Assembly: GCA_039818165.1 (NCBI GenBank)
Contig: JBCBUL010000008.1
Span: forward strand, 28,548 to 92,547
Direction of reading: 5' to 3'
DNA: 64,000 bases
Source: UBA5336 sp039818165
Lineage (GTDB): Bacteria > Pseudomonadota > Alphaproteobacteria > Caulobacterales > Hyphomonadaceae
Shown here piece after piece: positions 25,945 through 34,167 of this stretch (positions within the stretch are counted from its first letter, which is position 1; every line of letters begins with the position of its first letter). Made by a program: the position numbers and the translations under genes. The notes beneath the pieces were generated by a model. The model was not told the origin of the DNA, did not search any database, and worked only from the letters and a program-made list of their open reading frames with translations.

Positions 25945-26361
25945 TTATTTACCGCGCACCTGGCCAAGGCCCATTTGCTTGGCCAATTTGGAGCGTTGGC
26001 GCGCATAGGCAGGCGCAACCATAGGATAATCGTATGGCAGGTTCCACTTTTCACGGTACTCCTCAGGGGACATATCGTATTTGGAACGCAAGTGCCGCTT
26101 CAGACTCTTGAACTTCTTTCCGTCCTCAAGGCAGATCAGATACTCATCAGTAATAGACTTCCTCACGGAAACAGCAGGTTTCTGCTCTTCCCGCTCTGTC
26201 TTTTCAACAGCCAGCGTTTCCAGTGACTCGTGAACACTTCTGATGAGAGCAGGAAGCTCAGTACTTTGTACAGGGTTGTTGCCCACATAAGCTGAAACAA
26301 TCTCTGTTGTGAGATTGATCATGGCCTCTTTTTCTATGCCGGTATGATTATCTGTAGACAT
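25945..26361 (-). CDS. MucR/Ros family zinc-finger transcriptional regulator
   Basis: A 138-residue regulator. The prokaryotic zinc-finger region reads YLICLEDGKKFKSLKRHL, then YDMSPEEYREKWNLPYDYP and MVAPAYARQRSKLAKQMGLG, an almost canonical MucR C terminus. As in other MucR proteins Asp replaces the second Cys ligand (CLED rather than CLEC). MucR proteins are H-NS-like oligomeric silencers of AT-rich promoters and in Caulobacter cooperate with SciP in cell-cycle control. Start at ATG 26361 with TCCTCC complement (GGAGGAAAAA) directly upstream. Confidence 0.93.
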   Translation of the reverse strand: MSTDNHTGIEKEAMINLTTEIVSAYVGNNPVQSTELPALIRSVHESLETLAVEKTEREEQKPAVSVRKSITDEYLICLEDGKKFKSLKRHLRSKYDMSPEEYREKWNLPYDYPMVAPAYARQRSKLAKQMGLGQVRGK

Positions 26362-26422
26362 TTTTTCCTCCAGCCAACATCACCACCGGGTATTATACCT
26401 TCTCGTGGAATGTAAACTGGGC

Positions 26423-26444
26423 AAATGCAGCACTCGCTGCATTT
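26423..26444 (-). terminator. Perfect 9-bp hairpin between Mrp operon and mucR
   Basis: AAATGCAGC and GCTGCATTT flank a four-base loop, 25 bases beyond the last stop of the antiporter operon. It is adjacent to a second 10-base palindrome, TGTGGCCACA (26449-26458). As a stem ending in an A/T tract it could terminate the antiporter mRNA; alternatively the pair could be operator sites upstream of mucR. Confidence 0.5.
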
Positions 26445-26468
26445 AATGTGTGGCCACATTCACTATGA

Positions 26469-28241
26469 TCAGCGCGCAGCGCCCACAGTAATAAATGATA
26501 GCAACATTGCCATTCCCAAAAGAGCGGCCGTCCAGATCGCCATACCCCCGCTGAGCGGGCCTCGAGACAACTGCCCACGGGGGCTGAACGCTTCTTCTAT
26601 TCGGTCAAACGCCCGCCCAGCCACAGTCGCAGATACGCGGCTCATGGCCGGCCCCGCCTTGGCCCAGACTGTGCTGGCCCATGTCGCAAACCCGAATCCG
26701 AGTTTCCGGTAGGTCCAGTCCGTATCCAGAATTGTTCCAGGTTTTTCGGGTGGATAAAGGCCGAACCGCTTGAGCAGTATGAACGCAAGGATGGCGAGCA
26801 TAAGCAGCTGCATCTGCGTTAAGATGTGCTCTGCAGTGAACGGTTGGTACCCGTTTGCCTCCGTCGGATAGGGCAACAGATTATAGAGCCATCCATAGCC
26901 GAGCCCCATAAAGGTTGGCAGGCCGACCAGAATGCAGATAGCCGCCGCTATACCCATCGCGAGAAGCATATTGAACGGGGCTTCCTGTACGCGTTTTCCG
27001 CTGTCATGGCCGAAGAAAGCGAAATAAGGAATCTTGATCCCCGAATGCTCAAGCACACCAGCCGACGCAAACAGCAACATAAGCCAAGCGATAATGTAGC
27101 CCTCATGGGCAACAGCGCTCATGGTGAGCGATTTCGCCACGAAGCCGGAGAAGAGCGGGAACGCAGAGATCGATGCAGCGCCAATCAGACAGAACACCGT
27201 GGTGAACGGCATCGACTTGTACAGGCCGCCGAGTTCATTGGCCTTGGCCGTGCCGGTGCGGTAGAGCACCGCCCCCATGCTCATGAACAAAAGCGCTTTG
27301 TAGATGATATGGGCAAATGCGTGCGCGGCAGCGCCGTTCATTGCCAGGCGCCCATATTCGGTCGTCAGGTCTGCCACCCCGATGGCGCAAATCATGAACC
27401 CGACCTGGTTGTTCAGCGAGTAGGCAAGCACTTTGCGAAGATCATTCTCGATCACGGCGAAGAAGACCGGGAAGATGGTCATCACCGCTCCGATCCAGAT
27501 CAGGATTTCAAATCCCGGGAACAGACGAGCGCAGGTCAGCACCGCAAGCTTTGTTGTGAAGGCTGAGAGGACCACAGCGCCCACCACGGTGGCTTTCGGA
27601 TAGGAATCCTGGAGCCAGTTATGCAGGAATGGGAAAGCCGCCTTGATCCCGACCGCCAGGAAGATGAACATTGCCCCCGGCTCATTCAGGCTTGTGAATG
27701 CCTCTATCGTCAGGGAGTTCGTGGACTTGTAGACGTAGGCGATACCATCCAGCAGCAGCACGCCTGACAGGATCTGTATCGCCAGATAGCGCATTGACGC
27801 AAAGTACGCCGCCCGCGTCCCTGCTCTCAGGATCAGAAAGACCGAGCTGACGGCCGTGAGTTCCCAAAACACGAACAGGGTCATCAGGTCGCCAGCAAAC
27901 GCCGCCGCCACGGCCGCACCAGCATACGCCATGGCCATGCCGTCTTGCAGCCGATCGTCCGTATGCATGGCGTAAATGGCGTTCAGCAAAGCCGCGATCA
28001 GGAATGCGAGACCAAATATGAAGTTCAGATTGTCGACCCGGTAGAGAATCAGATCGATCCCGAGTGCCTGCGCCGTCATCAGATTTGTGTCTTGCTGGGC
28101 ATTGGCGAGCATGAACATGCCGATCAGGGGCGCAATGATCATCAGCCCCTGACGGACGCGCTGTACCGGAACGACGAGGCCGATCAGGCCAATAACGACC
28201 AGCACAAAGCCTGGATTTACAGTGCCAAGGAACGCGCTCAT
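26469..28241 (-). CDS. Mrp/NuoM-N-type proton-translocating subunit, third copy (subunit D-like)
   Basis: A 590-residue polytopic protein of the proton_antipo_M family. Functional signatures include FVFWELTAVSSVFLI with the helix-5 Glu, GIKAAFPFLHNWLQDSYPKAT with the helix-7 Lys and flanking His, and ENDLRKVLAYSLNNQVGFM, split at KVLAYS, plus AHAFAHIIYKALLFM with the helix-8 Lys. The C-terminal extension (TILDTDWTYRKLGFGF and a final hydrophobic helix) suggests a lateral helix. With MrpA absent as a full-length gene, this may play the NuoL/MrpA role. It is the last gene of the operon and overlaps the 129-residue gene by four bases. Confidence 0.9.
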   Translation of the reverse strand: MSAFLGTVNPGFVLVVIGLIGLVVPVQRVRQGLMIIAPLIGMFMLANAQQDTNLMTAQALGIDLILYRVDNLNFIFGLAFLIAALLNAIYAMHTDDRLQDGMAMAYAGAAVAAAFAGDLMTLFVFWELTAVSSVFLILRAGTRAAYFASMRYLAIQILSGVLLLDGIAYVYKSTNSLTIEAFTSLNEPGAMFIFLAVGIKAAFPFLHNWLQDSYPKATVVGAVVLSAFTTKLAVLTCARLFPGFEILIWIGAVMTIFPVFFAVIENDLRKVLAYSLNNQVGFMICAIGVADLTTEYGRLAMNGAAAHAFAHIIYKALLFMSMGAVLYRTGTAKANELGGLYKSMPFTTVFCLIGAASISAFPLFSGFVAKSLTMSAVAHEGYIIAWLMLLFASAGVLEHSGIKIPYFAFFGHDSGKRVQEAPFNMLLAMGIAAAICILVGLPTFMGLGYGWLYNLLPYPTEANGYQPFTAEHILTQMQLLMLAILAFILLKRFGLYPPEKPGTILDTDWTYRKLGFGFATWASTVWAKAGPAMSRVSATVAGRAFDRIEEAFSPRGQLSRGPLSGGMAIWTAALLGMAMLLSFITVGAAR

Positions 28242-28627
28242 TCGCCTTCTCCTTGACCCGCTGCATCCTTTGGCGTGGCGTCACCTTCGCCGTAATAGTC
28301 TTCACTCCGGCGCAAGAGCTTGCCGAGAGGCCACCCCGACAGAACCGCAATTGCAAAGGCGCCGAACCCCCAAAAGGCGTAGAAGCCGTTGAAGTTGGCG
28401 AAGCCCATGTAGTCGTGCCGGTTCATGCCATAGTCGATCAACACAAGCGCAACGCTGATCAGGATTGTCCCCCAAAGGAAGATCGACGGCGTCGCCTTGG
28501 CAGAGACCCACCCAAACAGGATCTTGGAAACGGGGTGCATCTCGTCTGCCGACAGGGGCAGTGGCGCTTCGTCCGTTTTCACAAAGCGGCCTGTCTCATC
28601 GCGCTCAGGGGCTTTGGTCTCACTCAT
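28238..28627 (-). CDS. Unassigned two-helix membrane protein within Mrp operon
   Basis: A 129-residue protein with a charged N terminus of about 40 residues (SETKAPERDETGRFV), two hydrophobic helices (TPSIFLWGTILISVALVLIDY and FYAFWGFGAFAIAVLSGW, the first given in part) and a charged tail KLLRRSEDYYGEGD. Both ends overlap neighbouring antiporter genes by four bases (ATGA), so it is made in step with them. It does not correspond to Mrp subunits A-G. The closed start at 28627 is supported by this overlap; the reading frame continues open upstream only as a shadow of the next gene. It may be an extra subunit or an assembly factor. Confidence 0.8.
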   Translation of the reverse strand: MSETKAPERDETGRFVKTDEAPLPLSADEMHPVSKILFGWVSAKATPSIFLWGTILISVALVLIDYGMNRHDYMGFANFNGFYAFWGFGAFAIAVLSGWPLGKLLRRSEDYYGEGDATPKDAAGQGEGE

Positions 28628-30144
28628 GGCAACACTCCGCTCGCTACTGCTGCCGACAAGTCTGGCCGCTCGCCAATCGCCTGTTTGATGAATTCGTCCA
28701 TCGGCCCGATGAAAAAGAACAGAGCCAGACAAAGCGATGCGGTGAACACGGGCGCAGCGACCGTGAAGAAGGGCGCACCATCCGGTCTCTTGAGGGGCGC
28801 AGGCTCGGGTGATCCCGGCGGCGGCATCAGCGCCAGAATTGGAATTGGCAGGAGGTACGCCACGTTGAGAAGGGAAGACACAATCAGCACGATGGGCACA
28901 TAGTCCAGCCCCGCATCGGCAGCGCCTTGCATCAGCTCGTATTTCGGCCAGTCGCCGGCAAGTGGCGGGATGCCAATAATCGAGAGCGCCGCCACAAAGA
29001 AGGCGATGAACACCAGGGGCATTCGGTGACCGAGCCCGCGCATATCCGATATGTTGGTGAGCCCTGTGGCCACATAGATCGCGCCCGCACACATGAAGAG
29101 TGTAATCTTGCCGGAGGCGTGCGCGGCGATTTGCAGAGCAGATCCCTCAAAGCCTGCCTGGTCCGCCAACATCACGCCAACTGTGCAATAGGACAGTTGG
29201 GCGATCGTCGAATAGGCAAGCCGTGCTTTGAGATTGTCCTTTGTCATCGCGATCAGCGACGCGACGATGATTGTGAAACACGCAACAGCAAGGATGAACT
29301 CGCGCGACGGCGTGGCGTTCAGCAGCTCTTCGCCAAAGATATAGACCCCGACCTTCAACACGGTGAAAACGCCGGCCTTCACAACCGCAACGGCGTGCAG
29401 GAGCGCCGATACCGGCGTCGGCGCGACCATGGCGTTGGGGAGCCAGAAGTGGAACGGCATCAAGGCCGCCTTGCCGATACCGAATGCAAACAGGAGCAAC
29501 AGGACGCTGCTGACCAGTGGTGTTGCAGCGGGATTGCCAGCAAGAAGACCGCCTTGAACGAAATCGAGCGAGCCGCCGGACACCACATACGTCCCGATGA
29601 TGGCTGGGAGGAGAAGCCCAATGGATGTGCCCAGAAGGGTGAGCAGATAGATGCGCCCTCCCCGTTCGGCCGCGGCATCGCCCTTGTGCGCCACGAGGGG
29701 ATAAGTCGACAGGGTCAGCACTTCGTAGAATACGAACAGCGTAAACAGGTTGCCGGCCATCGCCACGCCCATGGCGCCAAAAATCGCAATGGCGAAACAG
29801 ATATAGAACCGGGTCTGGTTCCGTTCTCTGTTCCCTCGCATGTAACCGATGGAATAGAACGAATTTACGATCCAAAGCCCGCTCGCCACCGTCGCGAATA
29901 GCGCGCCAATTGGTTCCAGCTTGAAAGCTAAGCTCAGCCCGCCGATCACTTCCCAGAGCTCGACCGTTGGGCGGTGCCCATCGGAGACTTTCAGGACCAG
30001 CATCACGATGACGACAAACAAGGCCGCTGCCCCGGTTAGGGTCACGCCTTCGCGCAAGTCTGGGAATCGACCGAACATCGCAATACCCGCGGCAATCGCC
30101 AAAGGAAGCCCCAGCGCGAGCAGAACCAGCGTTTCACCACTCAT
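28624..30144 (-). CDS. Mrp subunit D-like / NuoM-N family protein, second copy
   Basis: A 506-residue proton-translocating subunit. Evidence includes TLFVFYEVLTLSTYPLVAHKGD with the conserved Glu, KAALMPFHFWLPNAMVAPTPVSALLHAVAVVKAG, split at PFHFWLPNAM and LLHAVAVVKAG, with two key Lys, and KARLAYSTIAQLSYC. The motif FHFWLPxAMxAPTPVSALLHA is characteristic of MrpD/NuoM/MbhH. Overlaps the 129-residue gene at its 3' end and the next subunit at its 5' end by four bases each. Confidence 0.92.
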   Translation of the reverse strand: MSGETLVLLALGLPLAIAAGIAMFGRFPDLREGVTLTGAAALFVVIVMLVLKVSDGHRPTVELWEVIGGLSLAFKLEPIGALFATVASGLWIVNSFYSIGYMRGNRERNQTRFYICFAIAIFGAMGVAMAGNLFTLFVFYEVLTLSTYPLVAHKGDAAAERGGRIYLLTLLGTSIGLLLPAIIGTYVVSGGSLDFVQGGLLAGNPAATPLVSSVLLLLFAFGIGKAALMPFHFWLPNAMVAPTPVSALLHAVAVVKAGVFTVLKVGVYIFGEELLNATPSREFILAVACFTIIVASLIAMTKDNLKARLAYSTIAQLSYCTVGVMLADQAGFEGSALQIAAHASGKITLFMCAGAIYVATGLTNISDMRGLGHRMPLVFIAFFVAALSIIGIPPLAGDWPKYELMQGAADAGLDYVPIVLIVSSLLNVAYLLPIPILALMPPPGSPEPAPLKRPDGAPFFTVAAPVFTASLCLALFFFIGPMDEFIKQAIGERPDLSAAVASGVLP

Positions 30145-31727
30145 CGGTTAGCCTCCAGAGCAAAGACAGAGGCAGCCGCATCCACTGACAGATCAAATGG
30201 AAGCCCGGCATCAAAGCCAATGAGGATATTTGCCGCCGCCAAAACCCAAAGGGGCACGAGCAGTAAGAGCGGTGCTTCCTTGCGCACTTTGCGGGGGTTT
30301 TCCGGCGCCTTGAAGAACACCGCCTCTAAAATTCGCCCCATATAGATAACCGCGAGGACGCTGGAGAACACGATAATCGCCGCCGCCCACCACCATCCGC
30401 TCTCAAGCGTTGCCGTGAGCAACGCCACCTTAGACTGGAAGCCAGCTGTCAGGGGCACGCCAATCAAAGACAGCCCGCAGATTGCGAAGGCCGTCATCGT
30501 CCAGGGAGCGGAGCGACCAAGCCCCGCAAAGTCCTTCAGCGTCGTGCCCTGATAGGTCAGCACAACGCCTGCCACAGCCATAAACAATCCGCCTTTCATC
30601 AAGGCATGATTGAACAGGTGGAACAGCCCGGCGGACAGACCAGCGGCGGTGGCCAGGGACACGCCCAGCAGCATGTACCCCACCTGCGCGACAGAAGAAT
30701 ACGCCAGCGTCCGGCGCACATCCGCCTGGAATACCGCCTGGAAAGAGCACACAATCATGGCTGCAATAGCAAGGGGCGCGAAGATCCACTCGAAACTTGC
30801 TGCCTCGAATGCGAATTCCGGCGAAAACACCGTGAAAAGCCACCGAATGAGCGCATAAAGCGCTACTTTCGTTGCCGTAGCGGCCAGAAAGGTTGTCACG
30901 AAGCTCGGCGCATACGCGTAAGCGTTCGGCAGCCATTGGTGCAACGGCCACATGGCCGCCTTTAGCCCCAGCCCGATAATGATGAAAGCAAATCCAGCCT
31001 GAACGGTTCGCTTGTCGACCAGGTCCGGCAGGAGTTCGCTCAGCTGCGCCATGTTGAGCGTGCCAGTCGCCGCATAGAGGAAACCCACGCCGATCACGTA
31101 GAATGTCGCGCCAATCGTACCCATGACCAGATAGTTGAACGCAGCAGGAAGGGCGCGCCGGTCCCGCGTGGCGCCGAGCGCGACCAATACATAAGTGGAG
31201 ATCGATGAGATCTCGAGAAAAACAAACAGGTTGAACGCATCCCCCGTGATCGCCACACCACTGAGGCCGCAAAAGCAGATCAGATACGCCGAGTAGAACA
31301 GGTTCTGTTTTTCACTGCGCACTTCAGCATTCACAGTGGGCCAGGAGAAAATGGACGCCAAAAACCCGATCCCGGTGACGAGCAACAAGATCATAGCGTT
31401 GAGTGCATCGACCCTGAACTCAATTCCCGCTGGGGGCGCCCAGCCGCCGAGTTCGTAGGACAACAGTCCTACGGAAATCAGATTTGTATCAATCCCGGCG
31501 CGCGCCAATTCGCTTCCGACAGGGCCGCTGGCTTGCACCAGCCCCAGCAAGATCAGAGCAAATACCACCGATGCCAGCGTTGCGATGACGGAGATAAACC
31601 AGGCGGCCCGGCCGCTGGGCACAAACACCAGCAGCGTTGCGACCATCATCGGTACGACAACCAGCAGGGGCGCAGCATGGGTGATCGCCCAGGCTGGCGC
31701 AAAATCTGTCAAGATAGACTGGATCAC
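30141..31727 (-). CDS. mnhD: Mrp subunit D (NuoM/N family), first copy
   Basis: A 528-residue antiporter subunit. It contains FVFLEISSISTYVLVALGA with the functional Glu, GLKAAMWPLHQWLPNAYAYAPSFVTTFLAATATKVALY, split at PLHQWLPNAYAYAP and ATATKVALY, DVRRTLAYSSVAQVGYML, and FNHALMKGGLF with a late Lys. Order directly after subunit C matches mrpC-mrpD in classical operons, so this copy is the best candidate for true subunit D. Start and stop overlap the neighbours by four bases. Confidence 0.93.
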   Translation of the reverse strand: MIQSILTDFAPAWAITHAAPLLVVVPMMVATLLVFVPSGRAAWFISVIATLASVVFALILLGLVQASGPVGSELARAGIDTNLISVGLLSYELGGWAPPAGIEFRVDALNAMILLLVTGIGFLASIFSWPTVNAEVRSEKQNLFYSAYLICFCGLSGVAITGDAFNLFVFLEISSISTYVLVALGATRDRRALPAAFNYLVMGTIGATFYVIGVGFLYAATGTLNMAQLSELLPDLVDKRTVQAGFAFIIIGLGLKAAMWPLHQWLPNAYAYAPSFVTTFLAATATKVALYALIRWLFTVFSPEFAFEAASFEWIFAPLAIAAMIVCSFQAVFQADVRRTLAYSSVAQVGYMLLGVSLATAAGLSAGLFHLFNHALMKGGLFMAVAGVVLTYQGTTLKDFAGLGRSAPWTMTAFAICGLSLIGVPLTAGFQSKVALLTATLESGWWWAAAIIVFSSVLAVIYMGRILEAVFFKAPENPRKVRKEAPLLLLVPLWVLAAANILIGFDAGLPFDLSVDAAASVFALEANR

Positions 31728-32446
31728 GCAGCGCCCTCCGGCACGGTATCTTCAGCCTCTTCGGCCAGTGCAACGTCAATGTCGATGTGGCGCACTTCGT
31801 CGGCTTCAATGGTCCCGTAGGCTTCCCGAATGCGCACGATGATGGCCAAACCGACTGCAAGCGTCGCGACACCCACCACAATCGCCGTCAGAATAAGAAC
31901 GTGCGGGAGTGGGTTGGAATAGACGTTGTAAAGCGAGCTTTCGACTGCCTCATAGGGAGTTGCAGGACCGGACCCAGCCGCATTGTCCACAATATCCGTC
32001 ATGGGATCAGGCACCACTGTTTCCATGAGGCTGGCGTCTTCGCCCTCAAGCACATCGACCTCATTTTGGGGTGACGTTTCGGGCGCTGCTTCAGCCTCCG
32101 GCTCAGGACCTATATCGGCAGGGGCTGCTACAGCCTCGTCAACGGGCGGTGCCACGCTTTCCGTCACGGCTGGATCGGCCGCATATGCGGGCGCGTTGTA
32201 GTCGTCTCCGCCGTGGCTGTCTTCGCCATAGCCGTACTTCGGCAGGTCCTTGCCGAACAGGATCGGCGCGGTGCCACCCGCTACCTTGCTCAGGGTGATA
32301 TAGAACAGGAACACAGACGTCTGGAAAACGGACAGTCCCACGAGCCGTTTGATCAGGTTCTGCGCCGCGAACGTGATGTACAGCCCTGTCATCATCAGGG
32401 CGATGATCAGGAGGTAGTTTCCGCGCGCGAGAAGGAATTCGAGCAT
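31724..32446 (-). CDS. mnhC: Mrp subunit C (NuoK-like) with long acidic insertion
   Basis: A 240-residue protein, about twice the usual length of MrpC. The NuoK-like core is visible as LIIALMMTGLYITFAAQNLIKRLVG, split after LYIT, followed by LSVFQTSVFLFYITLSKVAGG, also split here by length, and then NPLPHVLILTAIVVGVATLAVG for the third helix. Between helices 2 and 3 lie about 100 residues rich in Glu, Asp, Pro and Ala (for example EPEAEAAPETSPQNE). The C-terminal tail is also acidic. Start at 32446 (MLEFLLARGNY) is chosen over an upstream in-frame codon because it begins the first helix and lies five bases after the mnhB stop. Confidence 0.9.
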   Translation of the reverse strand: MLEFLLARGNYLLIIALMMTGLYITFAAQNLIKRLVGLSVFQTSVFLFYITLSKVAGGTAPILFGKDLPKYGYGEDSHGGDDYNAPAYAADPAVTESVAPPVDEAVAAPADIGPEPEAEAAPETSPQNEVDVLEGEDASLMETVVPDPMTDIVDNAAGSGPATPYEAVESSLYNVYSNPLPHVLILTAIVVGVATLAVGLAIIVRIREAYGTIEADEVRHIDIDVALAEEAEDTVPEGAA

Positions 32447-32450
32447 TGCG

Positions 32451-32903
32451 TTACCAATCCTCGTCCGAAATTTCGGCCACTCGGCCCGCAAAAGCGTAAA
32501 AAATGGTCAGCATTGATCCTGCGACCCCGAACAAAACGCCAAGCTCAATCAGGATGATGCCCGTATGTTGGGCAGCATGCCCTCCCTCAGGCTCCTCAAA
32601 CAGCGCGTTGTATTCAAGGTAATTTCCATTACCGAACAGGGCCCAGATGCCCACGCCTGCGTAGAGCAAGACACCGGCTGCCGCGAGCCCGCGCGTGAAC
32701 ACTGGCGGCACTGTCTTCATAGCCGCGGAAACGCCGAAAATCAGCGCGTAGAGGATCACGCCAACCGCGAAGATCACGCCGGCCTGGAACCCGCCGCCCG
32801 GCGAATACTCACCGTGGAACTGAACGTAGAACGCAAAGATCGTAATGAAGGGGATCAGCGTCTTCGCGACGATACGGAGAATGACGTGGTGGTCGGGGTT
32901 CAC
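32451..32903 (-). CDS. mnhB: Mrp subunit B
   Basis: A 150-residue membrane protein of the MnhB/MbhF family with four helices. Diagnostic segment: FAFYVQFHGEYSPGGGFQAGVI, where GHxSPGGGFQxG is the family signature and here reads GEYSPGGGFQAG. LAAAGVLLYAGVGIWALFG and ILIELGVLFGVAGSML follow. It overlaps the upstream DUF4040 gene (ATGA). Confidence 0.93.
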   Translation of the reverse strand: MNPDHHVILRIVAKTLIPFITIFAFYVQFHGEYSPGGGFQAGVIFAVGVILYALIFGVSAAMKTVPPVFTRGLAAAGVLLYAGVGIWALFGNGNYLEYNALFEEPEGGHAAQHTGIILIELGVLFGVAGSMLTIFYAFAGRVAEISDEDW

Positions 32904-33493
32904 TTCTTGCGCCCTCCCTTGCGGATCGATTCAGCCAGGGACCGCTCGCCAAAACCGAGGAGCAAAGCGACAGCGAGACCAGCGGTGAACACCACGGCAA
33001 CCTCGCCGAGCGTATCAAAGCCACGATAGCTGGCGAGGATCGAGGTGACGACGTTGGGGAACCCCATATCGCCGTAGTGACGCTCAAGGTATTCCAGCCC
33101 AACACCGGTATTGGCCGGCGATTGCGCATCGCCAACCGCAGGCAGGTCCACCGTGGCGTAAATGAGGATGGCGCCTGTTACGACCACCACGAGGAATGGT
33201 GCGAGACGGGCAAAGGGTTTTTCCGCTTTGGCAGTGCGCGCCGTGAGCAACATGCCGCCGAGCAGCAATGTGGTGGAGATGCCGGCCCCAACCGCCGCTT
33301 CGGTGAACGCCACATCCACGGCGTCCAGCAACACAAACCAAGTGGCCGAAACGAGCGAATAAACACCCGACAGCATCACAATGGCAAACAGACTTCTCAG
33401 ACGCGCGATAGAAACGCCGACAACGAAAAGAATCAGCAAAAGCAGGATGTTGACCAGGTCGAGGCCAAATTCTGCCTGTTGGGCGGGATCCAT
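32900..33493 (-). CDS. MrpA C-terminal-like protein (MbhD/DUF4040 plus MbhE-like)
   Basis: A 197-residue membrane protein corresponding to the C-terminal portion of MrpA. It carries an MbhD-like region (VFLLD type: DAVDVAFTEAAVGAGISTTLLLGG, split at AFTEAAVGAG) and an MbhE-like end (SILASYRGFDTLGEVAVVFTAGL, split at YRGFDTLGE). In classical Mrp operons these are fused behind a NuoL-like domain in MrpA. Here they are a free gene, as in archaeal Mbh/Mbs/Mrp clusters. Start ATG at 33493, one base beyond the mnhG stop. Confidence 0.9.
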   Translation of the reverse strand: MDPAQQAEFGLDLVNILLLLILFVVGVSIARLRSLFAIVMLSGVYSLVSATWFVLLDAVDVAFTEAAVGAGISTTLLLGGMLLTARTAKAEKPFARLAPFLVVVVTGAILIYATVDLPAVGDAQSPANTGVGLEYLERHYGDMGFPNVVTSILASYRGFDTLGEVAVVFTAGLAVALLLGFGERSLAESIRKGGRKK

Positions 33494-33494
33494 C

Positions 33495-33857
33495 TCAGCC
33501 CTCCCCTTCGCTTGCGGTTTCAGGCTTTTGCCGCCCGATAATCGGCTCCAACCCTGCCACGTGGGCCGCATTGGCGATTGCGTGGCTCGCGGTTGGGCTC
33601 GTCAGAAAAAGGAAGACCCAGATTGCGGCGAGTTTTGCAAGCACCAACCAATGGGGGGCAAGGAACGCCATGCCAATCAACAGGAAGGTCGCGCCTGCTG
33701 TATCGGTCACGCTGGCTGCATGTAGACGCGTGTAGAAATCGGGGAACCTGAGCACACCGACGGTCCCAACCAGCGTGAGAAGCGCGCCCAACACGCAGAA
33801 AGATGCGCCGATATAGGGGCGCGATACCGCCCAGAATTCGAGGAGTGTTTCCACCAT
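33495..33857 (-). CDS. mnhG: Mrp subunit G
   Basis: A 120-residue protein of the MnhG/MbhB family. Three helices with the signature GTVGVLRFPDFYTRLHAASVTDTAGA, split at RFPDFYTRLHAAS, which is near-identical across the family, then WVFLFLTSPTASHAIANAAH, also a family hallmark in part. The start at 33857 (MVETLLEFW) lies five bases after the mnhF stop and gives the usual length. Confidence 0.93.
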   Translation of the reverse strand: MVETLLEFWAVSRPYIGASFCVLGALLTLVGTVGVLRFPDFYTRLHAASVTDTAGATFLLIGMAFLAPHWLVLAKLAAIWVFLFLTSPTASHAIANAAHVAGLEPIIGRQKPETASEGEG

Positions 33858-33861
33858 CTGT

Positions 33862-34167
33862 CTAACTCCCCTCCCCGGCACGCGGTGAACGCCGCGCCAA
33901 GGATACCTGGAAGGAGCGGTAGCGGAAGAATTTGAGGATCGCGATCGTCGCGACAAAGTTGATCAGCGCATAGGTCAGCGCGATGTCCAGGAAATCCGGG
34001 CGCCCCATGACAAACCCCAGCAGGCCAAGAAGCACGACGGTTTTCGTACCGAAAGAGTTCACGGCGAGCACGCGGTCGTAGAGCGTCGGCCCAAGGAGCG
34101 CACGGATCAAAAGAAGGACAAGTCCAAACAGGAGCGCAATGGTTGCAGCAGCGAGCATGAGGGTCAT
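33862..34167 (-). CDS. mnhF: Mrp subunit F
   Basis: A 101-residue protein of the MnhF/MbhC family with three transmembrane helices. RALLGPTLYDRVLAVNSFGTKTVVLL, split at GPTLYDRVLAVN, is the conserved segment linking helices 1 and 2, and LDIALTYALINFVATIAILKF forms helix 3. Start overlaps the mnhE stop (ATGA). The C-terminal tail is basic. Confidence 0.93.
   Translation of the reverse strand: MTLMLAAATIALLFGLVLLLIRALLGPTLYDRVLAVNSFGTKTVVLLGLLGFVMGRPDFLDIALTYALINFVATIAILKFFRYRSFQVSLARRSPRAGEGS

Noticed and set aside
28628..29092. Longer N terminus for the 129-residue operon protein
   Set aside because: The added residues are an out-of-frame shadow of the second D-like subunit; the ATGA overlap at 28627 sets the start.
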